Assembly: GCA_035610835.1 (NCBI GenBank)
Contig: CM069452.1
Coordinates: 68,668,919 to 68,732,918, forward strand
Direction of reading: 5' to 3'
Source: Ophiura sarsii
Lineage: Eukaryota; Echinodermata; Ophiuroidea; Amphilepidida; Ophiuridae
Length of the DNA stretch: 64,000 nucleotides
Translations under genes and position numbers: made by a program
Shown here: positions 11,454 through 24,120 of the stretch, piece after piece
Layout of the letters: each line of letters opens with the position of its first letter
Position numbering within the stretch: position 1 is the stretch's first letter
Notes under the pieces: generated by a model
Told to the model about the DNA's origin: nothing
The model's database searches: none
The model's input: the letters and a program-made list of their open reading frames with translations, nothing else

Positions 11454-14400
11454 GTCTCGCCTGATGTAATCAGAAAGAGACTATGTTATCGCTATTTCTG
11501 TCCGGCGTCCGCCGTCCGCCGTATGCCGTCCGCCGTGTGCTAAGAAATACCTTTGTGACGCGATATCTGGAGATCCGTAAGGCCTATCGTGGTGGTGCGT
11601 TCTGTTGCTGATTGATTTTTCAAGGTCATCGGGGGTCATACAAGGTCATCGGGGTCAAATATGCTTAAAACTTTTGAGACGCGTTGTGACGCGATATCTA
11701 GAGATCCGTAAGGCCTATCTTGATGGGACTTGATGTCAAGGAAGGGGGGGGATGTTCTTTTGCTGATTAGATTTTCAAGGTCATTGGAGGTCATTCAAGG
11801 TCATCGGGGTCAAATATGCGGTCAAATAAGATCCGTAAGGCCGATCTTGATTGGATTTGGTGGAGGGAAGGGGGTGGTGTGTTCTTTTTTGCTGATCAAA
11901 TTTTCAAGGTCATCGGAGGTCATTCAAGGTCATCGGGGTCAAATATGGGGTCAAATAGATCAGTAAGGCCTATCTTGATGGGATTTGGTGGAGGGAAGAG
12001 GGATGGTGTGTTCTTTTTGTTGATTAAATTTTCAAGGTCACCAGAGGTCATCGGGGTCAAATATGGGGTCAAATAGATCAGTAAGGCCTATATTGATGAG
12101 ATTTGGTGGAGGGAAGGGGAGTGGTGTGTTCTTTTTGCTGAATACATTTTCAAGGTCATCAGAGGTCATTCAAGGTCATTGGGGTCAAATAAGATCCATA
12201 AGGCCTATCTTGATTGGATTTGGTGGAGGGAAGGGGGATGGTGTGTTCTTTTTGTTCTTAATTTTTCGGGGTCATCGGGGGTCAAATGTGGGGTCAAATA
12301 GATCAGTAAGGCCTATCTTGATGGGATTTGGTGGACGGAAGAGGGATGGTGTGTTCTTTTTGTTGATTAATTTTTCGGGGTCATTGGGGTCAAATATGGG
12401 GTCAAATAGATCAGTAAGGCCTATCTTGATGGGATTTGGTGGAGGAAAGGGGGGTGGTGTGTTCTTTTTGTTGATTAATTTTTCGGGGTCATTGGGGGTC
12501 AAATATGGGGTCAAATAGATCAGTAAGGCCTATCTTGATGGGATTTGGTGGAGGGAAGGGGGGTGGTGTGTTCTTTTTGTTGATTAATTTTTCGGGGTCA
12601 TCGGGGGTCAAATATGGGGTCAAATAGATCAGTAAGGCCTATCTTGATGGGATTTGGTGGACGGAAGAGGGATGGTGTGTTCTCTTTGTTGATTAATTTT
12701 TCGGGGTCATCGGGGTCAAATATGGGGTCAAATAGATCAGTAAGGCCTATCTTGATGGGATTTGGTGGACGGAAGAGAGATGGGGTGTTCTTTTTGTTGA
12801 TTATTTTTTCGGGGTCATCGGGGGTCAAATATGGGGTCAAATAGATCAGTAAGGCCTATCTTGATGGGATTTGGTGGACGGAAGAGGGATGGGGTGTTCT
12901 TTTTGTTGATTATTTTTTCGGGGTCATCGGGGGTCAAATAGATCAGTAAGGCCTATCTTGATGGGATTTGGTGGACGGAAGAGGGATGGTGTGTTCTTTT
13001 TGTTGATTAATTTTTCGGGGTCATCGGGGGTCAAATATGGGGTCAAATAGATCAGTAAGGCCTATCTTGATGGGATTTGGTGGACGGAAGAGGGATGGTG
13101 TGTTCTTTTTGTTGATTGATTTATCGGGGTCAAATATGGGGTCAAATAGATCAGTAAGGCCTATCTTGATGGGATTTGGTGGACGGAAGAGAGATGGGGT
13201 GTTCTTTTTGTTGATTATTTTTTCGGGGTCAAATATGGGGTCAAATAGATCAGTAAGGCCTATCTTGATGGGATTTGGTGGACGGAAGAGGGATGGTGTG
13301 TTCTTTTTGTTGATTAATTTTTCGGGGTCATTGGGGGTCAAATATGGGGTCAAATAGATCAGTAAGGCCTATCTTGATGGGATTTGGTGGAGGGAAGGGG
13401 GGTGGTGTGTTCTTTCTGTTGATTAATTTTTCGGGGTAATCGGGGGTCAAATATGGGGTCAAATAGATCAGTAAGGCCTATCTTGATGGGATTTGGTGGA
13501 CGGAAGAGGGATGGTGTGTTCTTTTTGTTGATTAAATTTTCGGGGTCATCGGGGGTCAAATATGGGGTCAAATAGATCAGTAAGGCCTATCTTGATGGGA
13601 TTTGGTGGAGGGAAGGGGGGGGGTGTGTTCTTTTTGTTGATTAACTTTTCGGGGTCATCGGGGTCAAATAGATCAGTAAGGCCTATCTTGATGGGATTTG
13701 GTGGACGGAAGAGGGATGTTGTGTTCTTTTTGTTGATTAATTTTTCGGGGTCATCGGGGTCAAATATGGGGTCAAATAGATCAGTAAGGCCTATCTTGAT
13801 GGGATTTGGTGGAGGGAGGGGGGTGGTGTGTTCTTTTTGTTGATTAATTTTTCGGGGTCATCGGGGGTCAAATATGGGGTCAAATAGATCAGTAAGGCCT
13901 ATCTTGATGGGATTTGGTGGACGGAAGAGGGATGGTGTGTTCTTTTTGTTGATTAATTTTTCGGGGTCATCGGGGGTCAAATAGATCAGTAAGGCCTATC
14001 TTGATGGGATTTGGTGGAGGGAAGGGGGGTGGTGTGTTCTTTTGGTTGATTACTTTTTCGGGGTCATCAGGGGTCAAATATGGGGTCAAATAGATCAGTA
14101 AGGCCTATCTTGATGGGATTTGGTGGAGGGAAGGGGGGTGGTGTGTTCTTTTTGTTGATTAATTTTTCGGGGTCATCGGGGGTCAAATATGGGGTCAAAT
14201 AGATCAGTAAGGCCTATCTTGATTGGATTTGGTGGAGGGAAGGGGGGTGGTGTATTCTTTTTGCTGATTAAATTTTCAAGGTCATCGGAGGTCATTCAAG
14301 GTCATCTGGGGTCAAATAAGATCCGTAAGGCCTATCTTGATGGGATTTGGTGGACGGAAGAGGGATGGTGTGTTCTTTTTGTTGATTAATTTGTCGAGGT

Positions 14401-14725
14401 CATCAGAGGTCATCTGGGGTCAAATAAGATCCGCAAGGCCTATCTTGATGTGATTTGGTGGAGGGAAGGGGGTTGGTGTGTTCTTTTTGCTGATTAAATT
14501 TTCAAGGTCATCAGAGGTCATCTGGGGTCAAATAAGATCTGTAAGGCCTATCTTGATGTGATTTGGTGTAGGGAAGGGGGTTGGTGTGTTCTTTTTGTTG
14601 ATTAAATTTTTTAAGGCATTACATCCCTTGCATTAACTACAATGCATACCTCTGTGACAGTGCTACATTGTATCATATGTTTCATCATCATTTCTTTCAA
14701 GTCACTTTTGATGAACAGGCGAGAC
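11454..14725. mobile_element. Repeat element with 10-bp terminal inverted repeats and internal minisatellite
   Basis: GTCTCGCCTG at 11,454-11,463 is matched by its perfect inverse CAGGCGAGAC at 14,716-14,725. Just inside the left end lies a GC-rich tract of CCGCCGT repeats (about 11,501-11,538), followed by CGCGATATCTGGAGATCCGTAAGGCC, given here only in part as the conserved core GATATCTGGAGATCC. The interior is almost entirely a ~108 bp minisatellite. No transposase is visible, so this would be a non-autonomous element. Beyond the right inverted repeat the GCGCCGTTCGAGAACCGCC stretch may belong to the same element. Confidence 0.55.
11800..14620. repeat. ~108 bp minisatellite, about 26 units
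   Basis: Units begin near GATCAGTAAGGCCTATC and run through GATTTGGTGGACGGAAGAGG, GTTCTTTTTGTTGATTAA and GGGGTCATCGGGGGTCAA. Unit length is 107-109 bp, with shorter forms that drop one GGTCAAATATGG step. Outer units at both ends (about 11,620-12,190 and 14,270-14,600) carry AAGGTCATCGGAGGTCATTC-type versions, while central units are homogenised to the GGGGTCATCGGGG form. Open frames on both strands across the array are by-products of the unit composition. Confidence 0.95.
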
Positions 14726-15362
14726 GCGCCGTTCGAGAACCGCCTTGTTTATTATATTTGATTATTGTGTGGTAAAATCTATGTTTTTTAATGGGCATTG
14801 TTGATTTGACTAAATAAATATGAAATGAAATCCCAGCTAACTAAATATCATATCATATAATATACCATCCGGGCCCCCTATCCCATAACCCCTCAATCAT
14901 AACTGTTATTTGAAGTTAAACACACAGAGTCGTTGGTATTATTTAGCGCTATCTTTATTATTACACATGGTTGAAGTTCTAGGTATGGTTCAAAGATGGG
15001 CAAGGTCGAATCTTGATATCTTACATTGAATAAGAGGTACAGAGCGTCCCATAATGATATGAAGAGGTTTTTTGCAAAAGGGCCTTCATCCACTTTGGCT
15101 CTTATTGAGAAAAAGTCAAAAAACTGTTTCTAAATATTCAAGTTGAGCAATTGAAAAACTGAATGAATTATGAAAGAGGTACACTAACTACAAACTAATT
15201 TAAATTGACATAAATTTCAAATGTGCTAGTTTTCAATTTGTTTAAAATCATGTTGACATTTTTAGAAAATTTGGATGTAGGCCCTTTTGCAACAAAACTC
15301 CATCTGTTTGTACATACAGAAAAAATAAAACACAAACAAAATCATTTATTTTAATCATTTAT
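14726..15362. other. Unassigned spacer with GCCCTTTTGCAA motifs
   Basis: There is no gene that I recognise. A TTTGCAAAAGGGCCTT stretch (about 15,072) and GGCCCTTTTGCAACAAAACT (about 15,280) recur with the AT-rich element to the right (about 16,476, 16,522 and 16,675), so this spacer may be its decayed flank. A short TATCATATCATATAATATACC stretch near 14,848 weakly resembles B satellite units. Confidence 0.45.
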
Positions 15363-16077
15363 AAAAAATAAGTTTGATATAGAAATGTATAGGTCACAAA
15401 CATATGTTTCTAGGAAATAACGTCATTTTTTTCAAAAATACCTACACAGAGAAAACGATGTACAAAATTTCGGTTGTACACTTTTTCAAACAACAGATGT
15501 GTAAAAGTTATACATCGTTGTTTAAAGAAGACAACATTTTTTTAAACAGGTGTTGTTTACAGTATAAAGAACGCCGTTCACATCAATACAAAGTGATCTT
15601 GAACAACGTTGTTTACTTGTGACGTCACAAGTCACGTGTCACAATGATTCGTTTGCGATATGCTTCAAATTAATGGCCGCCGTATTTCATTCGGTAAACA
15701 AATTTCGATTTTAAATCATAATTTTAAAGATTTTGCTGACAAGATGGGGAAATACAATCAAGAAAATAATGAAATATGATGACCAAAGAACCGATATAGT
15801 TTGATGATAGACGGCGAAGATGGATATTTTTTGCAAAAATATAATTTTAATTTCGCGATTTTGCTCCACAGACAGAAGGCATCCGAATTCGACAGTTCTG
15901 CCGTTCTGTCTGTGTACTTCAACACAAGAAATTCAAGTCTTCAAATCGTGCTGGAATTTTAAACAACTACCAGTAAACAACCCTGTTTTTTTAACAACCA
16001 TCATTTAAACAACCCTGCAGTTTTAAACAACCACCATTAAACAACCCTGGTTATTTAAACAGGCCAATTTCATCCAT

Positions 16078-16240
16078 GAGGATTGAACAACTTTCTTTGA
16101 ACAACCCAAGATGATTGAACAACTTTCTTTGAACAACCCAAGATGATTGAACAACTTTCTTTGAACAACCCAAGATGATTGAACAACTTTCTTTGAACAA
16201 CCCATGAGGATTGAACAACTTTCTTTAAACAACCCTTGAA
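16078..16240. repeat. 32-bp tandem repeat, ~5 units
   Basis: The unit is GATTGAACAACTTTCTTTGA followed by ACAACCCAAGAT. Three central units are identical, and the outer ones differ by a few bases (CATGAGGATT starts, TTTAAACAACCC ends). Confidence 0.93.
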
Positions 16241-16441
16241 AATTGAACAACAATTTTTAAACAACACCAATGTGTAAAATCTGATTTTAAACATGTTGTT
16301 TAAAAAGTTAAACAACTAGGTGTTTAAAACTTTAAACAACCCCAGATGTTTAATATTTTGAGCAACAAGTTGCTCAGCTCACCCGTTAAACAGCAGTTGT
16401 TCAATTTTTTAAACATGTTGTTCACTTTTTTTTTTACTGTG

Positions 16442-16571
16442 TACATCTCATTGTAAACATCCATTGAAGTTGTTGTTTTGTTGCAAAAGGAACTGTATCC
16501 CGATTTAATTCTGGATACAGGCCCTTTTGCAACAAAACAACAATTTCAATGGCTGTTTACCATGAGATGTA
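16442..16571. repeat. 130-bp imperfect palindrome (long hairpin)
   Basis: The arm at 16,442-16,490 (TACATCTCAT…TTGCAAAAGG) is inverted at 16,523-16,571 (CCTTTTGCAAC…ATGAGATGTA). The intervening segment contains a second stem, CTGTATCC/GGATACAG (16,493-16,500 and 16,512-16,519). The whole could therefore fold as one long stem with a small loop. It sits directly inside the right TIR of the surrounding element. Confidence 0.85.
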
Positions 16572-16651
16572 GGTATTTTTGAAAAAAATGACTTTGTTTC
16601 CTTGAAACATATGATTTTTACCTATACATTTCTACATCAAACTCATTTTTT

Positions 16652-17561
16652 TCAAAAATGCACCATAGCCCTTTTGCAACAAAGCTCTTCAGCGCATTCG
16701 TGTGGTTGCTAATACCAGTGTTATTGGTTACACATCGACAGTACCTCCATTAGGGCTTCGTTAAAGGTTGATGTTTCGATTTTCAACTTGATGTTTTTAA
16801 TTTTACATGAAAGGCCATCCTTAAAATAGCCACATTCCAAAGTTTGACTTGCATAACTCCAATGGTTCTCATTTTACAAGCAAAGGGTAATTTCAAATTC
16901 ACCCATTGACACAGTACACAAAACTCATTGGTGGTAACCACCTTTAACAGTAATTCACTCAATTTTGGCCAATAATTTCTTAATGCAACATATCTGGTCC
17001 CCAAAATTTTGCAGATATAATGAGAAAAATATGGGGATTCTTCTGATATTAAAATATCTGGATGTGTAAAAATAAGCCCCACATATAGTGATATGGTCAT
17101 ACATGTTAAATGTCGGTAGAGCACTGGTAGCGCCCGTAATGGATCGGCAGCTATCCGGTGGCCATTGTGTACCATTGTGATACCGTAGTCCTGCCAAACT
17201 ACAAAAACGCTCAACAACAAAAAATAACAAATAAATAACAAATAAATAAAATAAAATAAACGGAGCTTTTAAAAGTATATGTGCTTTCTTGACGAAGCTC
17301 CGCCGATTTTCTCGTAGGTGTACTCCGGTTTAGTCCCGGCGAGGTACATCCGTAGTGTTTAACAGGGCCTTAAACACTTTATTGTAAATTTTCAAAAATG
17401 GTCTGCTAAAAATATTTTTAATAAATGTAACCATAACTAATCTATTATAAAACATATTAACAAAAGTCCAAACTAAATGCTACAAATCATAACAAGCAAT
17501 TAAAATAAAAAAGTATTGAATCGAAAATACTCAAAGGCATACACCTTGGCTTGGGACGGTG
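16652..17561. other. Intergenic segment with two dispersed-repeat fragments
   Basis: Bases 16,770-16,880 (TTCAACTTGATG…CATGAAAGGCCATCCTTAAA…AACTCCAATGGTTCTCATTTTA) recur in inverse at about 46,310-46,425. Bases 16,975-17,110 (AATGAGAAAAATATGGGGATTC, AAAATATCTGGATGTG) recur in direct orientation at about 37,380-37,470. A 152-codon frame on the minus strand (16,783-17,241) lies across these repeats and shows no domain, so I do not call it a gene. A short GGAGCTT/AAGCTCC stem lies near 17,262-17,304. Confidence 0.6.
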
Positions 17562-20500
17562 GGAACAGGGGTATTTAATAGGATATAGAGGATAGTGGTA
17601 TACATGGGATGGTTGGGATGGTAGGGGCGGTGGGGACAGGGGTATTTGATAGGATATAGAGGATAGTGGTATAGATGGGATGGTTGGGATGGTAGGGACG
17701 GTGGGGACAGGGGTATTTGATAGGATATAGAGGATAGTGGTATAGATGGGATGGTTGTGATGGTAGGGACGGTGGGGACAGGGGTATTTGATAGGATATA
17801 GAGGATAGTGGTATACATGGGATGGTTGGGATGGTAGGGACGGTGGGGACAGGGGTATTTGATAGGATATAGAGGATAGTGGTATAGATGGGATGGTTGG
17901 GATGGTAGGGACGGTGGGAACAGGGGTATTTAATAGGATATAGAGGATAGTGATATACATGGGATGGTTGGGATGGTAGGGATACCATCCCAACCATACA
18001 TCCCACTATACATGGGATGGTTGGGATGGTAGGGACGGTGGGGACAGTGGTATTTGATAGGATAAAGAGGATAGTGGTATAGATGGGATGGTTGGGATGG
18101 TAGAGACGGTGGGGACAGGGGTATTTGATAGGATATAGAGGATAGTGGTATAGATGGGATGGTTGGGATGGTAGGGACGGTGGGAACAGGGGTATGTGAT
18201 AGGATATAGAGGGTAGTGGTATACATGGGATGGTTGGGATGGTAGGGACGGTGGGGACAGGGGTATGTGATAGGATATAGAGGATAGTGGTATACATGGG
18301 ATGGTTGGGATGGTAGGGACGGTGGGGACAGGGGTATTTGATAGGATATAGAGGATAGTGGTATAGATGGGATGGTTGGGATGGTAGGGACGGTGGGAAC
18401 AGGGGTATTTGATAGGATATAGAGGATAGTGGTATAGATGGGATGGTTGGGATGGTAGGGACGGTGGGAACAGGGGTATTTGATAGGATATAGAGGATAG
18501 TGGTATACATGGGATGGTTGGGATGGTAGGGACGGTGGGGACAAGGGTATTTGATAGGATATAGAGGATAGTGGTATAGATGGGATGGTTGGGATGGTAG
18601 AGACGGTGGGGACAGGGGTATTTGATAGGATATAGAGGATAGTGGTATAGATGGGATGGTTGGGATGGTAGGGACGGTGGGAACAGGGGTATGTGATAGG
18701 ATATAGAGGGTAGTGGTATACATGGGATGGTTGGGATGGTAGGAACGGTGGGGACAGGGGTATTTGATAGGATATAGAGGATAGTGGTATAGATGGGATG
18801 GTTGGGATGGTAGGGACGGTGGGGACAGGGGTATTTGATAGGATATAGAGGATAGTGGTATAGATGGGATGGTTGGGATGGTAGGGACGGTGGGGACAGG
18901 GGTATTTGATAGGATATAGAGGATAGTGGTATAGAAGGGATGGTTGGGATGGTAGGGACGGTGGGGACAGGGGTATTTGATAGGATATAGAGGATAGTGG
19001 TATAGATGGGATGGTTGGGATGGTAGGGACGGTGGGGACAGGGGTATTTGATAGGATATAGAGGATAGTGGTATAGATGGGATGGTAGGGACGGTGGGAA
19101 CAGGGGTATGTGATAGGATATAGAGGGTAGTGGTATACATGGGATGGTTGGGATGGTAGGGACGGTGGGGACAGAGGTAGTTGATAGGATATAGAGGATA
19201 GTGGTATAGATGGGATGGTTGGGATGGTAGGGACGGTGGGGACAGGGGTATTTGATAGGTTATAGAGGATAGTGGTATAGATGGGATGGTTGGGATGGTA
19301 GGGACGGTGGGGACAGGGGTATTTGATAGGATATAGAGGATAGTGGTATACATGGGATGGTTTGGATGGTAGGGACGGTGGGGACAGGGGTATTTGATAG
19401 GATATAGAGGATAGTGGTATAGATGGGATGGTTGGGATGGTAGGGAAGGTGGGAACAGGGGTATTTGATAGGATATAGAGGATAGTGGTATAGATGGGAT
19501 GGTAGGGACGGTGGGAACAGGGGTATTTGATAGGATATAGAGGATAGTGGTATAGATGGGATGGTTGGGACGGTGGGGACAGGGGTATTTGATAGGATAT
19601 AGAGGATAGTGGTATAGATGGGATGGTTGGGATGGTAGAGACGGTGGGGACAGGGGTATTTGATAGGATATAGAGGATAGTGGTATAGATGGGATGGTTG
19701 GGATGGTAGGGACGGTGGGAACAGGGGTATTTGATAGGATATAGAGGATAGTGGTATACATGGGATGGTAGGGACGGTGGGGACAGGGGTATTTGATAGG
19801 ATATAGAGGATAGTGGTATAGATGGGATGGTTGGGATGGTAGAGACGGTGGGGACAGGGGTATTTGATAGGATATAGAGGATAGTGGTATAGATGGGATG
19901 GTTGGGATGGTAGGGACGGTGGGAACAGGGGTATTTGATAGGATATAGAGGATAGTGGTATAGATGGGATGGTTGGGATGGTAGGGACGGTGGGAACAGG
20001 GGTATGTGATAGGATATAGAGGGTAGTGGTATACATGGGATGGTTGGGATGGTAGGGACGGTGGGGACAGGGGTATTTGATAGGATATAGAGGATAGTGG
20101 TATAGATGGGATGGTTGGGATGGTAGGGACGGTGGGGACAGGGGTATTTGATAGGATATAGAGGATAGTGGTATAGATGGGATGGTTGGGATGGTAGGGA
20201 CGGTGGGGACAGGGGTATTTGATAGGATATAGAGGATAGTGGTATAGAAGGGATGGTTGGGATGGTAGGGACGGTGGGGACAGGGGTATTTGATAGGATA
20301 TAGAGGACAGTGGTATAGATGGGATGGTTGAGATGGTAGGGACGGTGGGGACAGGGGTATTTGATAGGATATAGAGGATAGTGGTATAGATGGGATGGTA
20401 GGGACGGTGGGAACAGGGGTATGTGATAGGATATAGAGGGTAGTGGTATACATGGGATGGTTGGGATGGTAGGGACGGTGGGGACAGGGGTATTTGATAG

Positions 20501-20939
20501 GATATAGAGGATAGTGGTATAGATGGGATGGTTGGGATGGTAGGGACGGTGGGGACAGGGGTATTTGATAGGATATAGAGGATAGTGGTATAGAAGGGAT
20601 GGTTGGGATGGTAGGGACGGTGGGGACAGGGGTATTTGATAGGTTATAGAGGATAGTGGTATAGATGGGATGGTTGGGATGGTAGGGACGGTGGGGACAG
20701 GGGTATTTGATAGGATATAGAGGATAGTGGTATACATGGGATGGTTGGGATGGTAGGGACGGTGGGGACAGGGGTATTTGATAGGATATAGAGGATAGTG
20801 GTATAGATGGGATGGTTGGGATGGTAGGAAAGGTGGGAACAGGGGTATTTGATAGGATATAGAGGATAGTGGTATAGATGGGATGGTAGGGACGGTGGGA
20901 ACAGGGGTATTTGATAGGATATAGAGGATAGTGGTATAC

Positions 20940-23900
20940 ATGGGATGGTTGGGATGGTAGGGACGGTGGGGACAGGGGTATTTGATAGGATATAGAGGAT
21001 AGTGGTATAGATGGGATGGTTGGGATGGTAGAGACGGTGGGGACAGGGGTATTTGATAGGATATAGAGGATAGTGGTATAGATGGGATGGTTGGGATGGT
21101 AGGGACGGTGGGAACAGGGGTATGTGATAGGATATAGAGGGTAGTGGTATACATGGGATGGTTGGGATGGTAGGGACGGTAAGGACAGGGGTATTTGATA
21201 GGATATAGAGGATAGTGGTATAGATGGGATGGTTGGGATGGTAGGGACGGTGGGGACAGGGGTATTTTATAGGATATAGAGGATAGTGGTATAGATGGGA
21301 TGGTTGGGATGGTAGGGACGGTGGGGACAGGGGTATTTGATAGGATATAGAGGATAGTGGTATAGAAGGGATGGTTGGGATGGTAGGGACGGTGGGGACA
21401 GGGGTATTTGATAGGATATAGAGGACAGTGGTATAGATGGGATGGTTGGGATGGTAGGGACGGTGGGGACAGGGGTATTTGATAGGATATAGAGGATAGT
21501 GGTATAGATGGGATGGTTGGGATGGTAGGGACGGTGGGGACAGGGGTATTTGATAGGATATAGAGGATAGTGGTATACATGGGATGGTTGGGATGGTAGG
21601 GACGGTGGGGACAGGGGTATTTGATAGGATATAGAGGATAGTGGTATAGATGGGATGGTTGGGATGGTAGGGAAGGTGGGAACAGTGGTATTTGATAGGA
21701 TATAGAGGATAGTGGTATAGGTGGGATGGTAGGGACGGTGGGAACAGGGGTATTTGATAGGATATAGAGGATAGTGGTATAGATGGGATGGTTGGGATGG
21801 TAGGGACGGTGGGGACAGGGGTATTTGATAGGATATAGAGGATAGTGGTATAGATGGGATGGTAGGGACGGTGGGAACAGGGGTATGTGATAGGATATAG
21901 AGGGTAGTGGTATACATGGGATGGTTGGGATGGTAGGGACGGTGGGGACAGGGGTATTTGATAGGTTATAGAGGATAGTGGTATACATGGGATGGTTGGG
22001 ATGGTAGGGACGGTGGGGACAGGGGTATTTGATAGGATATAGAGGATAGTGGTATAGATGGGATGGTTGGGATGGTAGGGAAGGTGGGAACAGGGGTATT
22101 TGATAGGATATAGAGGATAGTGGTATAGATGGGATGGTAGGGACGGTGGGAACAGGGGTATTTGATAGGATATAGAGGATAGTGGTATACATGGGATGGT
22201 TGGGATGGTAGGGACGGTGGGGACAGGGGTATTTGATAGGATATAGAGGATAGTGGTACAGATGGGATGGTTGGGATGGTAGAGACGGTGGGGACAGGGG
22301 TATTTGATAGGATATAGAGGATAGTGGTATAGATGGGATGGTTGGGATGGTAGGGACGGTGGGAACAGGGGTATGTGATAGGATATAGAGGGTAGTGGTA
22401 TACATGGGATGGTTGGGATGGTAGGGACGGTGGGGACAGGGGTATTTGATAGGATATAGAGGATAGTGGTATACATGGGATGGTTGGGATGGTAGGGACG
22501 GTGGGGACAGGGGTATTTGATAGGATATAGAGGATAGTGGTATAGATGGGATGGTTGGGATGGTAGGGACGGTGGGAACAGGGGTATTTGATAGGATATA
22601 GAGGATAGTGGTATAGATGGGATGGTTGGGATGGTAGAGACGGTAGGGACAGGGGTATTTGATATGATATAGGGACAGTGGTAAAGATGGGATGATTGGG
22701 ATGGTAGGGACGGTAGGGACAGCGGTATATGGTATGATATATAGGATAGTGGTATAGATGGGATGATTGGGATGGTAGGGACGAACGGGGGTATTTGATA
22801 GGACCTATCATCCCAACTATCCCATCTCTACCAGTATCCTATATATCATATCATATACCCCTGTCCCTACCGTCCCTACCATCCCAACTATCCCATCTAT
22901 ACCAGGATCTTATATATAATATCAAATACCCCTGTCCCTACCGTCCCTACCATCCCAACCATCCCATCTATACCACTGTCCCTATATCATATCATATACC
23001 CCTGTCCCTACCGTCCCTACCATCCCAACCATCCCATCTATACCACTATCCTCTATATCCTATCAAATACCCCTGTCATACATGGGATGGTTGGGATGGT
23101 AGAGACGGTGGGGACAGGGGTATTTGATAGGTTATAGAGGATAGTGGTATACATGGGATGGTTGGGATGGTAGGGACGGTGGGGACAGGGGTATTTGATA
23201 GGATATAGAGGATAGTGGTATAGATGGGATGGTTGGGATGGTAGGGAAGGTGGGAACAGGGGTATTTGATAGGATATAGAGGATAGTGGTATAGATGGGA
23301 TGGTAGGGACGGTGGGAACAGGGGTATTTGATAGGATATAGAGGATAGTGGTATAGATGGGATGGTTGGGATGGTAGAGACGGTGGGGACAGGGGTATTT
23401 GATAGGATATAGAGGATAGTGGTATAGATGGGATGGTAGGGATGGTAGAGACGGTGGGGACAGGGGTATTTGATAGGATATAGAGGATAGTGGTATAGAT
23501 GGGATGGTTGGGATGGTAGGGACGGTGGGGACAGGGGTATTTGATAGGATATAGAGGATAGTGGTATAATAGATGGGATGGTTGGGATGGTAGGGACGGT
23601 GGGAACGGGTATTTGATAGGATATAGAGGATAGTGGTATAGATGGGATGGTTGGGATGGTAGAGACGGTGGGGACAGGGGTATTTGATAGGATATAGAGG
23701 GTAGTGGTATACATGGGATGGTTGGGATGGTAGAGACGGTGGGGACAGGGGTATTTGATAGGATATAGAGGGTAGTGGTATACATGGGATGGTTGGGATG
23801 GTAGGGACGGTGGGGACAGGGGTATTTGATAGGATATAGAGGATAGTGGTATAGATGGGATGGTAGGGACGGTGGGAACAGGGGTATTTGATAGGATATA

Positions 23901-24120
23901 GAGGATAGTGGTATAGATGGGATGGTTGGGATGGTAGAGACGGTGGGGACAGGGGTATTTGATAGGATATAGAGGGTAGTGGTATACATGGGATGGTTGG
24001 GATGGTAGGGACGGTGGGGACAGGGGTATTTGATAGGATATAGAGGATAGTGGTATAGATGGGATGGTAGGGACGGTGGGAACAGGGGTATTTGATAGGA
24101 TATAGAGGATAGTGGTATAC
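20940..24120 (-). repeat. 3.18 kb block, copy 1 (right array)
   Basis: Unit order and private variants repeat at an offset of 3,181 bp (for example 21,917/25,098, 22,405/25,586, 22,811/25,992 and 23,127/26,308). Near 23,600 this copy lacks two bases (GGGAACGGG against GGGAACAGGGG), and near 23,700 it has one extra 71-bp unit. The offset downstream is therefore 3,112. The inverted island is included in the duplication. Confidence 0.88.
22804..23076 (+). repeat. 273-bp inverted island of B/A units, copy 1
   Basis: Within the G-rich + strand the sequence switches to the C-rich orientation for 273 bp and back. The left junction is a near-palindrome, GATAGGACCTATC. The right junction reads CCCCTGTCATACATGGGATG, where C-rich and G-rich units meet out of phase. 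The island holds B-type units in the order seen at 9,360-9,600 of the left array. Confidence 0.93.

Larger units (their letters stand above)
15363..16651. mobile_element. Non-autonomous TIR element (~1.29 kb)
   Basis: An ~83-bp arm at 15,363-15,445 (ending TTTCAAAAATACCTAC) is matched in inverse by 16,569-16,651 (starting GTAGGTATTTTTGAAAA), with roughly 85% identity by eye. The interior is rich in GTTGTTTAAA/TTTAAACAAC words and contains a 32-bp tandem repeat and a long hairpin. No transposase frame is visible. The superfamily cannot be assigned, because I could not find a convincing target duplication. Confidence 0.7.

Noticed and set aside
12063..14389. Frames on both strands with GGKRDGVFFLL / NKKNTPSLFRPPN repeats
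   Set aside because: They are read-through of the ~108-bp minisatellite, open on both strands, with no independent coding signal.
16783..17241. 152-codon minus-strand frame with hydrophobic N-terminus
   Set aside because: It spans dispersed-repeat fragments found elsewhere in the window, has no recognised domain, and composition alone explains the hydrophobic start.
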